Positions 42,171 to 51,283 of a DNA stretch of 64,000 bases are shown one piece after another (position 1 is the first letter of the stretch; each line of letters opens with the position of its first letter). The notes under the pieces were generated by a model. It was not told where the DNA came from. It ran no database searches and saw only the letters and a list, made by a program, of their open reading frames with translations. The stretch comes from Bacteroidota bacterium. Its GTDB lineage: Bacteria; Bacteroidota; Bacteroidia; Flavobacteriales; Flavobacteriaceae. Made by a program: the position numbers and the translations under genes. The DNA lies in assembly GCA_022562895.1 (NCBI GenBank), contig JADFOK010000003.1:1-64000 (forward strand). The letters are read 5' to 3'.

Positions 42171-42677
42171 TTAAGAGTTCAATACTAGTTCATAACAATA
42201 AAAAGGGGACTTACTTTGATTTAGGAAATAAACGTTTCCCAATCTTTTATATCCGCGAAGTTCGTAAAACTTTTGATTTTTTTTATTCTTACTAAACGTA
42301 TCTAATCTTATAGAACTATAGTTATTTTTTATAGCAAAATCCTCGGCAAAATCCATTAATCGTTGCGCATACCCCTCTCCTTGAAAGTTTGGATGAACTG
42401 CTAATCGATGGATGTACAAATTATTGTTATTAGGTGTAAGCCATTTTATAAGAATATATTCTTTATCTATTACTGAAGTTATAACGAGACAGCCAATAAT
42501 TTCTTCATCGGAAAGAAGCACATATAAATTATTGAGTTTCAGGTCGTTTTCAAAAGCTTCCAAAGAAGGATAGCTTTCATCCCACTGAAAGATTTTCTGT
42601 GAAATCATATGCCTGGCACAGGCCTTTGTGACGGCCAGAATTTGTGGTATTTCTTCTTTTTTTGCTAACCGAATCAT
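42171..42677 (-). CDS. GNAT family N-acetyltransferase
   Basis: 168 residues. Acetyl-CoA loop LAVHPNFQGEGYAQRLMDFA (Q-x-x-G-x-G/A), preceded by YIHR, and the C-terminal SIRLDTFSKNKKNQKFYELR followed by GYKRLG, the usual GNAT end. Substrate unknown. First gene of the pair with the MATE transporter, divergent from the universal stress gene. Confidence 0.92.
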   Translation of the reverse strand: MIRLAKKEEIPQILAVTKACARHMISQKIFQWDESYPSLEAFENDLKLNNLYVLLSDEEIIGCLVITSVIDKEYILIKWLTPNNNNLYIHRLAVHPNFQGEGYAQRLMDFAEDFAIKNNYSSIRLDTFSKNKKNQKFYELRGYKRLGNVYFLNQSKSPFYCYELVLNS

Positions 42678-42718
42678 TTATTCGATGTATTTTTGCCCGA
42701 AGATAATAATTTTTAAAG

Positions 42719-43513
42719 ATGAAAAACATTCTTGTTCCGGTGGGTTCTACATCTAATGGGATCAATAATTTACAATATGCTGTAAATTTTGCATCGATGA
42801 GCGGTGCTACGGTATATCTTATAAATATATACAAAGAATTTTCAAAGGTAGGGGGGTTAACAAAAGTTAACCAACTAATTTTCGAGGATAACGAAAAACA
42901 ACTTAAAGAAGTAATGGACAGTGTTGATATAATGGGAGTTGAGGTTTTTGCCAAGCCTATAAAAGGAAACCCGTTTGATGGCATTGCCAGAGTATCTAAA
43001 CAGCTTAACATTGATTTAATGATCCTTTCTCCTCAAAGTGTCGATATCAAAGATGAAATATATTTAGGAAATATTACAGGAAAATTAGTTAAACAAACCG
43101 AAATACCTTTACTAATAGTTCCAAAAAATTATTTGTTTAGAAAATTTGAAACCATATTATTTGCTTTTAAGTACGGGCATTTTGAAAAGGAAAACGTACT
43201 GGATCCTCTTAAAGAAATGCTTCATTTATTTAGTGCAAAATTAAATTTATTAAAAGTATTAACTCCAGATGTTTCCACAGAAGAAAATGATCTTGACAAG
43301 GAACTAAACCAAATTAAATCTAAACTAACAATTACCGAAAATGCCACTATATTTCAAGGTATTTTAGAACATTTTCAATCTAATCACCCCGATATGCTTT
43401 GTGTGTTACGAAGAAAAAGAGGCTTTTTTCAGAAATTGTTTGAAAAAAATGTGATCTTAAAGCGTGATTTTCATACCAGTAAACCTCTTTTAATATTAAG
43501 CGGTGAGCAATAA
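42719..43513 (+). CDS. Universal stress protein (tandem UspA-like)
   Basis: 264 residues. First UspA domain at about 1-140 (KNILVPVGSTSNGINNLQYA; LKQLNIDLMILSPQSVDIK; GNITGKLVKQTEIPLLIVPK), second, more divergent at 140-262 (FETILFAFKYGHFEKENVL; SKPLLILSG). The ATP loop G-2x-G-9x-G(S/T) is only partly present in the first domain (GNITGKLVKQ). Divergent from the GNAT gene with 42 bp between starts. Confidence 0.88.
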   Translation: MKNILVPVGSTSNGINNLQYAVNFASMSGATVYLINIYKEFSKVGGLTKVNQLIFEDNEKQLKEVMDSVDIMGVEVFAKPIKGNPFDGIARVSKQLNIDLMILSPQSVDIKDEIYLGNITGKLVKQTEIPLLIVPKNYLFRKFETILFAFKYGHFEKENVLDPLKEMLHLFSAKLNLLKVLTPDVSTEENDLDKELNQIKSKLTITENATIFQGILEHFQSNHPDMLCVLRRKRGFFQKLFEKNVILKRDFHTSKPLLILSGEQ

Positions 43514-43632
43514 ATATTTTGTTAAGAGGGGTTCGTAATGCAAAAGGAAAGAAAAACAGAATCACACTACTATCATCAAGTTTATTAGAGTTATTAAGAG
43601 ATTATTACAGAATATATAAATCCAAGCAGTGG

Positions 43633-44049
43633 TTATTCTTCCTCCAACTTATTGTTTATGCTTTTTAATAGCGTATTAAATATTACGAGATGCTTTAAAT
43701 ATTCTTCATCGGTTAAAAAGGTTATCATTTCTTTATTCTGTTTTAACAATAACTCATCAAGCAAAACCAGATATTCCCTATTGCTATACCCCTTATCTTT
43801 ATCTCTTAGATGTCTCATTTTAGGGATATAATAAATCACAATATCTACGTATGCTTTTTCTTTTTCCCCAGTAAGATTCATCTCATCGACTTCATCTTGA
43901 AACCACATATGTAAATTGTCTTTTTCCCCGGAAGTAAAAATTTCATCTACATCGTGCTTTTTTACAATGGTGTCATTTGTAGATTGTGCGTTTATATTGA
44001 AACATAGACAAAGACTAAAAAATAAAAGGAAGTATTTAATTAATTTCAT
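43633..44049 (-). CDS. Secreted protein of unknown function
   Basis: 138 residues with a Sec signal peptide MKLIKYFLLFFSLCLCFNIN ending AQS. Mature part is all-helical and charged: DLxMWFQDEVDEMNLTGEKE-like segment, then YVDIVIYYIPKMRHLRDKDK and LLDELLLKQNKEMITFLTDE. The pattern of 'L..LD.LL..q...M...Lt.eqy..h' resembles periplasmic helical proteins common in Flavobacteria, but I assign no family. Monocistronic. Confidence 0.75.
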   Translation of the reverse strand: MKLIKYFLLFFSLCLCFNINAQSTNDTIVKKHDVDEIFTSGEKDNLHMWFQDEVDEMNLTGEKEKAYVDIVIYYIPKMRHLRDKDKGYSNREYLVLLDELLLKQNKEMITFLTDEEYLKHLVIFNTLLKSINNKLEEE

Positions 44050-44346
44050 AGTTTTTTATTTATACTCATTTAAACCGTTTTAAATGAAGTTAGCTTTTTG
44101 TTATCGAAAACTACTTTTTAGTAATATCAAATATACTTAAAGGAAAGGACTTGTTATAATTTTTTTATTAGGAAAACAACCATACTCCCTATAACAAATC
44201 ACTATAAATAAAAACTTCTTTATAATTAAATGGGAAAAGATGTAGTTGCTTAATTCCTAATTATTGTTTTTTGCAAAAATTCCTGTGACTTATACAAACT
44301 TTTTATAATTCTTAAATTCGAATCACATTGTGTTTTTTTTCTGTTG

Positions 44347-44420
44347 TGGAGAAGATGGGAGTCGAACCCACGACCTCTTGACTGCCAGTCAAGCGCTCTA
44401 GCCAGCTGAGCTACATCCCC
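44347..44420 (-). tRNA. tRNA-Ala (anticodon GGC)
   Basis: On the minus strand: GGGGATG acceptor, D-arm GCTCAGCTGGCTAGAGC, anticodon arm CTTGA-CTGGCAG-TCAAG with anticodon GGC, T-arm GTGGGTTCGACTCCCAT, acceptor 3' half CTTCTCC and discriminator A. The G3-T70 (G3-U70) pair, the identity mark of alanine tRNAs, is present. One acceptor mismatch (T6-T67). The 3' CCA is not encoded. An 89-codon frame across it is not a gene. Confidence 0.95.
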
Positions 44421-44672
44421 TGGTAAACCTGTTGTAAATGTGAAATAATTGATTGCGAAAGTAACAAAAACATTAAATAAAATGCGAAGTAGAAATGAAA
44501 AAGTTATTTTAGGCACCAAATCCCTTTGAAGGTTCCTTTTTTAATGCTGTCATTTAACATTATAAGCCGGTTTAATGGTTGTATCGAAATTTATTATTGA
44601 ATTAATTGAAATTTAATCAGTTACATTAATATATTTACATAATTATAATTGAATACTCAAAAAAATAATCTT

Positions 44673-44894
44673 ATGAAAATCATAAAGAAAGCCTTAGAGT
44701 TTGAGCAAAGAAAACTTTCTTTCAAAACAACAAGTGATAGAATTGTTGCATCCAGAGAAGCTAAGAAACTTATACTTGATTTAAATAATATCTATAAAGT
44801 TAAAAAAGATCCGGAAATAATGGAATTGATGAAACGCCTTACTGTGATAAAACGCAAAATTGAGGTTAGGTTAAAAGGGCGTTCATTAGCCTAA
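44673..44894 (+). CDS. Small basic protein of unknown function
   Basis: 73 residues from ATG 44673 (a TTG at 44649 would add eight). Helical and basic: IIKKALEFEQRKLSFKTTSD, ASREAKKLILDLNNIYKVKK, MELMKRLTVIKRKIEVRLKG. No signal or membrane segment. Stands alone between tRNA-Ala and a hydrolase. Composition and length are consistent with a small nucleic-acid- or ribosome-associated protein, which is a guess. Confidence 0.7.
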   Translation: MKIIKKALEFEQRKLSFKTTSDRIVASREAKKLILDLNNIYKVKKDPEIMELMKRLTVIKRKIEVRLKGRSLA

Positions 44895-44907
44895 TCTTAT
44901 CTTTGGT

Positions 44908-45759
44908 TTAAGGGTTCTGCGCTTTTAAAAATTCAATTGATTTCTCTACCACCTTCTGCAGGTCTTCCGGCAGCTTATTTTGCTTCCAGGGATGGCTCGA
45001 GCCAAAAACATGATCTGAATTTTCAATAATTTTTAGTATACTGTTTGGGTTCCATCGGTGAATATTTTTTGCTTCTTCAACAGCTACTGCTGGGTCTATA
45101 CTTCCATGAATTATGAGTTGTGGAATGCTTAAATTCTCAACTACTCTTTGAATTGTATACCGCTCTTCATTTGCTTTAAAATCTTCAAAAAATTGAAAAT
45201 CAAGAGGCATCTGTTGTTTGGTCCTTGTATTTTCTACATACGAGATCCGGATTTCTTTCCATTTTCTGAATTCCGATGTATTTACTTGAAACCGAGCTTT
45301 AAAATCACTTACACCTGCCCAGGTTATCACGTTTTTTATAATTGGATTTTCTTCTGCTTTTATTAATACAATTCCACCTCCACGGCTATGGCCAATAAGA
45401 GAAATATTACTGCGATCTACTTCTTGTTCAAATTGTTTTGATGTTATACTCTTTATTATACGATCTAAATCTTCTAATTCCTTACTGAAATTGTTTTGAG
45501 AGAATGCGTCCAGATCAGGGAAGTCAATAGGTTGTTCTACGGTACCACCATTATGCGAAAAATTAAATTTTATAAAGAAAAATCCTTCATTAGAAAAAGC
45601 TTCGGCTACCAAATGCCAGGCACCCCAATCTTTGAAACCTTTGTAACCATGGCAAAAAACGACAACAGGTTTTGGCGAAAGGCTCTGGGTATAATACACA
45701 TCATACACAATGGGTTTTTTGTCCTTTTCCATTAGCACTAAATTTTTTTTGAGTGTCAT
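44908..45759 (-). CDS. Alpha/beta hydrolase (dienelactone hydrolase-like)
   Basis: 283 residues. VVFCHGYKGFKDWGAWHLVA gives the oxyanion loop, SLIGHSRGGGIVLIKA the nucleophile elbow with Ser, IHGSIDPAVAVEEAKNIH the acidic residue and SDHVFGSSHPW the histidine. Substrate unknown; such enzymes are cytoplasmic. Start abuts the stop of the nuclease gene (45759/45760), so it is co-transcribed with it. Confidence 0.9.
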   Translation of the reverse strand: MTLKKNLVLMEKDKKPIVYDVYYTQSLSPKPVVVFCHGYKGFKDWGAWHLVAEAFSNEGFFFIKFNFSHNGGTVEQPIDFPDLDAFSQNNFSKELEDLDRIIKSITSKQFEQEVDRSNISLIGHSRGGGIVLIKAEENPIIKNVITWAGVSDFKARFQVNTSEFRKWKEIRISYVENTRTKQQMPLDFQFFEDFKANEERYTIQRVVENLSIPQLIIHGSIDPAVAVEEAKNIHRWNPNSILKIIENSDHVFGSSHPWKQNKLPEDLQKVVEKSIEFLKAQNP

Positions 45760-48480
45760 TTATATTTCTTTTTCGTTAAATGGAATCGTAACATCGCATA
45801 TTTCCAAGATAAGTTTTTTTAATTCAACTAAATAATAATCAAGGGTTTCTTGAGTTATTTCTTGATTTTTACTTTTACTTTTAGGTGAAGTTTTAACACC
45901 AAACTTTAAATATCCATTGCTTAAGTTTTTAAAGGAAATAATACCCGCCTGAGCTTTTTCAAAGGGAATTTCCCTTTTAATCATTAGAGCATATGCCAAC
46001 ACCTGAATAATTTTACTGTATTTGTAATCGGTTGTTATCTTTCCCCATTCTACAATTTCTAAATCACCTTGTTTTACAAAACCGGTTTTAAAATCTATAA
46101 TACGTAATTGTCCATTATAATCATCTACGCGATCTACTTTACCTTGAATTTTTATTGGGAAATTTAGCTCTGGGATATTAATTTCAACCTTTAAATCGCT
46201 CTCAATCTTTAGAATTTTTATTTGGTTACCGGCTTTGATTTCAGATAATTCAAAATTTATGAAGTTCAATATATAACGCTTAGCAACTTCAAAAATGATT
46301 AGATTTTTCCCTTTGGAAAATGATCCTCCTTTAAATATCCTTTTAAATTGTAACGTTACCTCGGTATCGATTTGTTGTTTTATTTCTAATAAAACATCGG
46401 GTGTCAAATACTTTTTTTCTAAGGGTTTGTAAAGAGTTTCCAGTGTATTATGAACGATAGTTCCAAGGGTAATAGCGGCGACGGTTTCTTCTACTTCCTG
46501 AAACTCGTTTATTTTTAAAATCTTTTGATAATAAAAATCCAGAGGATTGCGGATATACGATGTAAGTGCTGATGGTGAAAACCCTTTTAGTGAAATTTCT
46601 TTAAGGCGTTTCATTACATCTTCGTTTTTTGTGATCTTTTTTAATATGGGTTCAAATACAGAAATAGAAGGTGATACAATTATTTTTTCGATAGTATGAT
46701 TTGGATGTCTCTCTATTTCCAATTGTGTTAGAAATCTACTTTTTTCACCTGTATTTATTCCTTCAGTAAAGCTGTTATATAGCAGAGAAATATTTTTTGC
46801 TCGATGCAATAGCCGATAAAAATGATACGTATATATAGCATCCTTTTCGGTATAAAGAGGAAGACCAAATTGTTGTTTCAAATCGTAAGTTATAAATGAT
46901 GTATTAGATTTGCCCGAGGGTAGTATACCTTCATTTACGGAGGTAATTATTATATTTTCAAAATCAAGAACACGAGTTTCTAACACTCCCATAATTTGCA
47001 GACCATTATAAGCATCTCCTATAAAGTCTAGAGTTGTAGTAGAAATTATTTCAGAAAAAAGATTTTGTGTTGTTTTTATGGTTTTTAAATATTCAAATTT
47101 ATAGTTTAAGGCATCTATTTTTTCAAAAACTTTAAATAATTCAAATAAAACAACTTTCTCTATAATATTATTATTTGGTTGTTTTTTAAGTTGTAAAAGC
47201 AATGTTTTACAAGTCGTAATTGCGATGGTACTATTATCTTTCCAATCACCAAATAACTGATGTAGTATCTCTTTATTAGCTCCGTCATTTATTTCAATAA
47301 TCTTTGAAGGAGATAAATGAGTAATATTTTCGGTTGTTATATTATGAACTATTTTTTTTACGGAAAGTAAGATAGATGCCAATGGGTGATTTAATATGGC
47401 CAGTACATCCTTAAAATAAAGAGTCTTTGAAAAATTACTATGTAAAGCCAATAATAATTCAAAGAAAACAACAGCAGGGAATGTTTTTAAAATCACTCCC
47501 ATAGTTATATTTACACTTTTTATATTAGGAGGTAAAGAGTGCAATAGAGGAATTAATAATCGTTCGTCTGCGAGTATTATAGCGGTTTTGTTAAGATCAT
47601 CATTCGAAAACCCGGAAAGTAATTGCCCCACATACTTTGCCTGACCTATGTTTTTTTGAACTTCTATGAAATGAAAATTCTTTTCATTTTCAAAATTCTT
47701 AGTAATATAACGAGGCGATTCTTTTTTAAAATAGCTCCATTCGGAAGTATATTTCCTTAAGAAGTACGAGGCACTATGTTTATCGTCTTTATAAAAGTGA
47801 ACATCTGCATCCCAATAGATTTCAGTATTACCGGTTTCAAGTAATTCCTGGATAATGATTTGTTCACAGTTATTTAGGGCATTAAAACCAATAAATAAAT
47901 GAGTTTTGTTTCCTTTACTCTCAATGTAATTCCCTATGGCATCAGCAGCTTCACGATAAACCAACCCTTGATAACCAACTCCTTCTTTTAAAAGTTGTAA
48001 TTTTAATAAATTATAGAATTCGTGAAGATTATTCCAAAACCTCAAATAATCTTCTATAAGGGGTGTTTTCTCATTTCTTACATACCAATGATTAAGGTCT
48101 TGAATACTATTTAAATAACTAAAGAATTGTTTGGGGGGAATTAAATATCTATCTATTTCATTAAAATCATTGAGCAATGTTGTTGCCCAAGATGTGTAGG
48201 TGTCAAAATTATCTTTTTCTGTAGAAAAGGTATTTCTATAGGCTTCGTAGCTTTTAAAAAGCAATTCGGTTGCATCGATAATTTTTATTCCGGAAAGTTC
48301 TTCAATAAATTCTTCGATACTAAGAATATTTGGCGCAAATGTAGTATTTGGAGTATTTTTTTTAAGATGGTCTAATAGGAAGCCCCCAGCTCTTTTACTA
48401 GGCAATATCATTGTGACCGAGGAAACATCTGGATGTTTTTCTTTTATGTGACGAATGGTTTCCTCTAGAAAAGTTATCAT
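45760..48480 (-). CDS. AddB-like PD-(D/E)XK nuclease / inactivated helicase
   Basis: 906 residues. N-terminal helicase-like part starts ITFLEETIRHIKEKHP and SVTMILPSKRAGGFLLDHL (no Walker A, as in AddB), TAIILADERLLIPLLHSLP, and a C-terminal PD-(D/E)XK nuclease: KIQGKVDRVDDYNGQLRIID followed by FKTGFV, with the catalytic D-x-D/K signature. Together with the UvrD-like gene at 51284 this gives an AddAB-type recombination enzyme that resects double-strand breaks. Unlike in Firmicutes, the two genes are not adjacent here: ompA and kbl lie between. Confidence 0.85.
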   Translation of the reverse strand: MITFLEETIRHIKEKHPDVSSVTMILPSKRAGGFLLDHLKKNTPNTTFAPNILSIEEFIEELSGIKIIDATELLFKSYEAYRNTFSTEKDNFDTYTSWATTLLNDFNEIDRYLIPPKQFFSYLNSIQDLNHWYVRNEKTPLIEDYLRFWNNLHEFYNLLKLQLLKEGVGYQGLVYREAADAIGNYIESKGNKTHLFIGFNALNNCEQIIIQELLETGNTEIYWDADVHFYKDDKHSASYFLRKYTSEWSYFKKESPRYITKNFENEKNFHFIEVQKNIGQAKYVGQLLSGFSNDDLNKTAIILADERLLIPLLHSLPPNIKSVNITMGVILKTFPAVVFFELLLALHSNFSKTLYFKDVLAILNHPLASILLSVKKIVHNITTENITHLSPSKIIEINDGANKEILHQLFGDWKDNSTIAITTCKTLLLQLKKQPNNNIIEKVVLFELFKVFEKIDALNYKFEYLKTIKTTQNLFSEIISTTTLDFIGDAYNGLQIMGVLETRVLDFENIIITSVNEGILPSGKSNTSFITYDLKQQFGLPLYTEKDAIYTYHFYRLLHRAKNISLLYNSFTEGINTGEKSRFLTQLEIERHPNHTIEKIIVSPSISVFEPILKKITKNEDVMKRLKEISLKGFSPSALTSYIRNPLDFYYQKILKINEFQEVEETVAAITLGTIVHNTLETLYKPLEKKYLTPDVLLEIKQQIDTEVTLQFKRIFKGGSFSKGKNLIIFEVAKRYILNFINFELSEIKAGNQIKILKIESDLKVEINIPELNFPIKIQGKVDRVDDYNGQLRIIDFKTGFVKQGDLEIVEWGKITTDYKYSKIIQVLAYALMIKREIPFEKAQAGIISFKNLSNGYLKFGVKTSPKSKSKNQEITQETLDYYLVELKKLILEICDVTIPFNEKEI

Positions 48481-48492
48481 GTTATAAAAATA

Positions 48493-48523
48493 AAAAAACG
48501 CCTCCGAAATACAGAGGCGTTCT
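48493..48523 (-). terminator. Terminator after the OmpA gene
   Basis: ACGCCTC and GAGGCGT pair around a 9-base loop; read on the minus strand the hairpin is followed by a T7 run. It lies between the ompA stop (48554) and the AddB-like gene start (48480). Confidence 0.85.
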
Positions 48524-48553
48524 TCTAGAAATTATTACAGGTATTAAATAAAT

Positions 48554-49936
48554 TTAATTATTTAAGCTAATTTCAACTCTTCTATTGTTAGCTCTTCCTG
48601 CTCTGGTTTTGTTTGAATCAATTGGTCTTGATTCACCAAATCCTTGATGAGTAAGTCTACTAGAATTAATTCCATGAGAAATTAAATAATTCATCACCGA
48701 GTTAGCTCTATTTTCAGATAATTTCTGATTCAAAGATTCACTACCAACACTATCGGTATGACCTTCAATTAAGAAATTAGAATTTGTATACTCATTTAAG
48801 ATATCTACAATATTATTTAATACCTCTTCTGACTGTTCTTTAATTGTTGATTTTCCAGTATCAAACACGATAGTTTTAGCATAAGATAATAATGCATTTC
48901 TAACGGCTTCAGTTACTTCTGGACAACCATTGTTAGCAACAGTACCAGGTACGTCTGGACATAAATCATCTTTATCAGGAACACTATCACCGTCTCTATC
49001 TGGCCATGGGCATCCGTTATTTTCGGCTGGACCAGGTACGTCTGGACATCCATCATCTGGATCTGCTATACCATCACCATCGGTATCAGGGCATCCGTTA
49101 AATTCTGGGAGACCAGGAGTGTTAGGGCAAGCATCTTGTGGATCTGCTATACCATCACCATCGGTATCAGGGCATCCGTTGAATTCTGGGAGACCAGGAG
49201 TTTCAGGACAAGCATCGTTTCTGTCTTCGATACCATCACCATCGGTATCAGGACACCCGTTAAACTCTGGTAAACCAGGAGTTTCAGGACATTCATCTTC
49301 CCAATCATAAATACCATCACCGTCAGTATCTTTTCCACCAAATTTAAACATTATACCAGCGGTATGTTGAAAATGTGTTGCTCCATATACATCTTCAAAA
49401 GAGTGCTTATAAGTAGACTGTGCAGTTAGAGCAAAATTTTCACCTACCCAGAAATTAAATCCAAGTAATGCATTTGCCGTACCAAATCCTATATCATCAA
49501 TCCAAGTATAACCACCACCAACACCTAAGTTAGGGTCGATCCAATGATCGTTAAGTAATCCTCTAAAGCTATACTTAATTTCTCCATCAATAGCAATGTA
49601 AGCAATATCTTCAACTCTCAAATCTCCAACCTTGGTTATTTTATTAACAGATCCTGCAGCAGCAAAAGTGAATCCACTTCCAACATATCTACCCACAGTA
49701 ATTGTGGACACAGAAGAAACCATACTCCAATGGTCATTAACGTTAAAGTACTCATCAAAGAGATCTCCTTTAGAAGACTCTGGGAATCTTCCATCATCGG
49801 AAATTCCTATAGGGTAAAAATCTACAGCGTTTACAGCTACCCCAAGGGCCCAAGGATTGTTTTCGTCTTGAGCATTAGATACGCCCACTCCAATTAACAA
49901 GAGTACAGCAACTAAAAAAATGTTAAGATGTTTCAT
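48554..49936 (-). CDS. OmpA-family outer-membrane protein with thrombospondin type 3 repeats
   Basis: 460 residues. Signal peptide (to about 22, GVSNAQ), an N-terminal beta-barrel part (residues ~25-205) and five TSP3-like calcium-binding repeats of DTDGDGIxDxxDxCPxTPGL type at ~205-335, then an OmpA peptidoglycan-binding domain: [56 protein letters not shown]. Links outer membrane and peptidoglycan. A TATTTTTG -7 site (complement of 49971-49978) precedes it. Probably highly expressed. Confidence 0.95.
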   Translation of the reverse strand: MKHLNIFLVAVLLLIGVGVSNAQDENNPWALGVAVNAVDFYPIGISDDGRFPESSKGDLFDEYFNVNDHWSMVSSVSTITVGRYVGSGFTFAAAGSVNKITKVGDLRVEDIAYIAIDGEIKYSFRGLLNDHWIDPNLGVGGGYTWIDDIGFGTANALLGFNFWVGENFALTAQSTYKHSFEDVYGATHFQHTAGIMFKFGGKDTDGDGIYDWEDECPETPGLPEFNGCPDTDGDGIEDRNDACPETPGLPEFNGCPDTDGDGIADPQDACPNTPGLPEFNGCPDTDGDGIADPDDGCPDVPGPAENNGCPWPDRDGDSVPDKDDLCPDVPGTVANNGCPEVTEAVRNALLSYAKTIVFDTGKSTIKEQSEEVLNNIVDILNEYTNSNFLIEGHTDSVGSESLNQKLSENRANSVMNYLISHGINSSRLTHQGFGESRPIDSNKTRAGRANNRRVEISLNN

Positions 49937-49970
49937 ATTCGATTATTTAATTTTTAAGTGTTATTCTTCG

Positions 49971-49978
49971 CAAAAATA
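49971..49978 (-). promoter_or_regulatory. -7 element of the OmpA gene promoter
   Basis: TATTTTTG on the minus strand fits TANNTTTG, with a leader of about 30 bp to the start codon at 49936. Confidence 0.5.
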
Positions 49979-50058
49979 AGTTGTATATATTTATTAACAA
50001 AAGCAAATCTATTAAATTTTTTGGAAATTCCTTGTTTTTATTACCTAAATTAAGCTTT

Positions 50059-51258
50059 TTATGTTGGAATTATTTTTAATTTTTTACCAATTTTAACAAA
50101 TGCCTTTATAGCCTTATCTAAATGTTCAATTTCATGTGCTGCCGAAAGCTGAACTCTAATCCTAGCTTTTTCCTTTGGAACTACAGGATAAAAGAAACCT
50201 ATAACGTATATTCCTTCCTCTAAAAGCATATCTGCCATTTTCTGAGAAAGTTTTGCATCGTACAACATCACAGGAACAATTGCCGAATCTCCTTCAACAA
50301 TATCAAAACCAGCATTTTTCATTCCTTTTTTAAAGTAATTGGTATTTGCTTCGAGTTTATCTCTTAGTTCAGTGTCTTTTGATAGTATGTCAAAAACTTT
50401 GATGGATGCACCCACAATTGCCGGTGCTAAAGAATTTGAAAACAAATAGGGCCTTGAGCGTTGTCGTAAAATTTCAATTATCTCTTTTTTCCCGGTTGTA
50501 TATCCACCCATTGCACCGCCTAATGCCTTGCCTAAAGTGCCTGTTATAATGTCAATTCTTCCCATTACCCCCTTTTTTTCTAGGGTTCCGCGACCCGTAT
50601 CACCTATGAATCCAGTGGCATGACATTCATCTATCATCACTAATGCATCGTATTTATCAGCTAAAGCACAAATTTTATCAAGGGAAGCTATTACGCCATC
50701 CATAGAAAAAACGCCATCGGTTACAATAATTTTAAACCGGTCACCATTTTCATTAGCAGCAACAAGTTGTTTTTCCAAATCCATCATGTTATTGTTTTCG
50801 TAGCGATATCGTGTAGCTTTACACAAACGGACCCCGTCAATTATAGATGCGTGATTAAGAGAATCTGAAATAATAGCGTCTTCTTTTGTTAACAATGGCT
50901 CAAAAACACCGCCGTTAGCATCAAATGCTGCAGCATATAGGATGGTATCTTCAGTTTGATAATATTCTGAAATTTTTTTTTCAAGTTCTTTATGAATGTC
51001 TAGTGTGCCACAAATAAAACGAACAGATGACATTCCATAACCGTACTTGTCCATTGCATCTTTTGCAGCTTGAATCACTTCTTTATTTGAGGAAAGTCCT
51101 AAATAATTATTTGAACAAAAGTTTATTACTTCTTCTCCTGTGGAAATTTTAATCACAGCACCTTGCGGGGATGTAATTATACGTTCCTTTTTATAAAGTC
51201 CGTTGTCTTTTATATCCTGAAGTTCTTTCTTAAGATGACCTTTTATTTTCCCGTACAT
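50059..51258 (-). CDS. kbl: Glycine C-acetyltransferase (2-amino-3-ketobutyrate CoA ligase)
   Basis: 399 residues. Alpha-oxoamine synthase family: [57 protein letters not shown] and the PLP lysine in [20 protein letters not shown]. 399 residues is exact for Kbl, and [14 protein letters not shown] is the expected start. Converts 2-amino-3-ketobutyrate and CoA to glycine and acetyl-CoA; no tdh neighbour, so threonine degradation is not complete in this window. Confidence 0.95.
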   Translation of the reverse strand: MYGKIKGHLKKELQDIKDNGLYKKERIITSPQGAVIKISTGEEVINFCSNNYLGLSSNKEVIQAAKDAMDKYGYGMSSVRFICGTLDIHKELEKKISEYYQTEDTILYAAAFDANGGVFEPLLTKEDAIISDSLNHASIIDGVRLCKATRYRYENNNMMDLEKQLVAANENGDRFKIIVTDGVFSMDGVIASLDKICALADKYDALVMIDECHATGFIGDTGRGTLEKKGVMGRIDIITGTLGKALGGAMGGYTTGKKEIIEILRQRSRPYLFSNSLAPAIVGASIKVFDILSKDTELRDKLEANTNYFKKGMKNAGFDIVEGDSAIVPVMLYDAKLSQKMADMLLEEGIYVIGFFYPVVPKEKARIRVQLSAAHEIEHLDKAIKAFVKIGKKLKIIPT

Positions 51259-51283
51259 AGTTTTATTATTAAAGTCGCCAAAT

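Noticed and set aside
44250..44519. 89-codon minus-strand frame with GDVAQLARALDWQSRGRGFD
   Set aside because: It is the translation of the tRNA-Ala gene and its flanks, a well-known false gene product.
48930..49310. Plus-strand frame of 126 codons rich in [11 protein letters not shown]
   Set aside because: Antisense of the TSP3 repeats in the OmpA-family gene.
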